NCBI GenBank assembly: GCA_031269205.1
Contig: JAISZM010000170.1
Location: 1 to 5,937, forward strand
Reading direction: 5' to 3'
Source of the DNA: Eubacteriales Family XIII. Incertae Sedis bacterium
GTDB lineage: Bacteria > Bacillota > Clostridia > Peptostreptococcales > Anaerovoracaceae
DNA: 5,937 nt
This document shows, piece after piece, positions 5,159 to 5,937 of the stretch. Each line of letters begins with the position of its first letter. The first letter of the stretch is position 1. The notes under the pieces were generated by a model. It was not told the origin of the DNA and made no database searches. It saw only the letters and a program-made list of their open reading frames with translations. The translations under genes were made by a program, and so were the position numbers.

Positions 5159-5937
5159 ATGTTAGCATTGAGGGTAGCGCCAAAGATTTATTATTTTGAC
5201 ACGGTCGCGGAGTTCAACGATGAGTTCAAGATCGGGGAGAGGGATCTTCTCGTGACGAACGAATGGATATACACGCCGTACGTCGCGCCGCTTGGCGTCA
5301 AGACGAACGTCGTGTTTCAGGAGAAGTTCGGCCTGGGCGAGCCGTCCGACGAGATGATCGACGGACTTGTGGCGGCCGCGAAACAGTACGACTACGATCG
5401 CGTCGTCGCGCTTGGTGGCGGTACTATCGTGGACATCTGCAAGATGCTGGCGCTCGACGTACCCGAAAACTCGCTTGACCTCTTTACGGGCGAGGTTCCG
5501 CCGAAGAAGGTGAAGGAGCTCGTCGTCATACCGACGACCTGTGGTACGGGTAGCGAGGTCACAAACGTAGCCATCGCGGAGCTGAAGAGCCTTGACGTGA
5601 AGAAGGGCATAGCCGTGGACGAGACTTACGCGGACATAGCGGTGCTAATTCCCGAGACGATGAAGGGACTGCCCTACAAGGTGTTCGTCACGTCGTCCGT
5701 AGACGCGCTCATCCACGCGGTCGAGAGCTTCCTCTCGCCCAAGGCGTCGCCGTTCACGGAGATGTATTCGAAGCGCGCCATCAAGATGATCGTGCGCGGT
5801 TACAAGACCATCGCCGGCAAGGGTGAGGACGCGTTCAAGGATCACCTGAAGGATTTCGTCTTCGCGTCCAACTACGCGGGCATAGCGTTCGGCAACGCGG
5901 GTTGCGCGGCCGTACACGCCTTGTCGTATTCGATAGG
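5159..5937 (+). CDS. 4hbD: NAD(P)-dependent 4-hydroxybutyrate dehydrogenase (3' truncated by window edge)
   Basis: An iron-dependent (group III) alcohol dehydrogenase that interconverts succinate semialdehyde and 4-hydroxybutyrate in the cytosol. The window holds 259 complete codons of a family about 370 long; the end lies beyond the right edge. The start of the C. kluyveri protein (KLLKLAPDVYKFDTAEEF) corresponds well to LALRVAPKIYYFDTVAEF here. Visible motifs are FGLGEPSDEMI (57-67), the nucleotide-binding loop GGGTIVDICK (86-95), TTCGTGSEVTN (126-136), and the metal ligands Asp182 and His186 in SSVDALIHAVESF and His253 in AVHALSYSIG; the fourth ligand, a later histidine, is past the edge. 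ATG 5159 has AGAAGG six bases upstream. The long stretches shared with 4HbD rather than butanol or lactaldehyde dehydrogenases, together with abfT and abfD upstream, make the assignment firm. Confidence 0.95.
   Translation, partial: MLALRVAPKIYYFDTVAEFNDEFKIGERDLLVTNEWIYTPYVAPLGVKTNVVFQEKFGLGEPSDEMIDGLVAAAKQYDYDRVVALGGGTIVDICKMLALDVPENSLDLFTGEVPPKKVKELVVIPTTCGTGSEVTNVAIAELKSLDVKKGIAVDETYADIAVLIPETMKGLPYKVFVTSSVDALIHAVESFLSPKASPFTEMYSKRAIKMIVRGYKTIAGKGEDAFKDHLKDFVFASNYAGIAFGNAGCAAVHALSYSI

Overview
The window is a GC-rich piece of bacterial chromosome (high 50s percent GC by eye). It reads as an anaerobic fermenter: it carries a nearly complete set of genes turning succinate semialdehyde or 4-hydroxybutyrate into crotonyl-CoA, the reductive route to butyrate known from Clostridium kluyveri and Clostridium (Anaerotignum) aminobutyricum. 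Regular use of ATA and AGG codons in a GC-rich genome, and GTG/TTG starts, would fit an amino-acid fermenter such as a Synergistota or a GC-rich Clostridia-like lineage. That placement is a guess; no rRNA or other lineage marker is present.

Layout. (1) 1-890, + strand: 3' three quarters of dxr, the DXP reductoisomerase of the MEP isoprenoid pathway, cut by the left edge. (2) 905-928: a strong hairpin between the converging ends of dxr and the next gene. (3) 927-1214, - strand: a small HypA-like protein that keeps the N-terminal Met-His-Glu and the typical C-terminal strand of HypA but lacks the whole zinc ribbon. (4) 1215-1497: divergent intergenic region with a good sigma70-type promoter (TTGCAA-17-TATACT, 1333-1361), about 130 nt of potentially structured leader, and a GGAGTC hexamer repeat that forms the ribosome binding site of the next gene. 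(5) 1498-5937, + strand: NifU-like Fe-S protein, abfD (4-hydroxybutyryl-CoA dehydratase), a 95-residue cysteine-motif protein of unknown function, abfT (4-hydroxybutyrate CoA-transferase) and 4hbD (4-hydroxybutyrate dehydrogenase, cut by the right edge).

How the genes work together. 4HbD reduces succinate semialdehyde to 4-hydroxybutyrate, AbfT loads it with CoA from acetyl-CoA or butyryl-CoA, and AbfD, an oxygen-sensitive [4Fe-4S]/FAD enzyme, dehydrates it to crotonyl-CoA. All key residues visible for these enzymes are intact. The NifU-like gene sits 22 nt before abfD and may help supply its cluster. The cysteine protein lies between abfD and abfT and is the main unexplained member of the cassette. 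The source of succinate semialdehyde (SucD or a GABA aminotransferase) and the steps after crotonyl-CoA are not in this window.

The least ordinary items are the ribbon-less HypA-like protein, the small cysteine protein, and the repeat-built translation start of the NifU-like gene. No mobile element, CRISPR array, tRNA or rRNA was seen.
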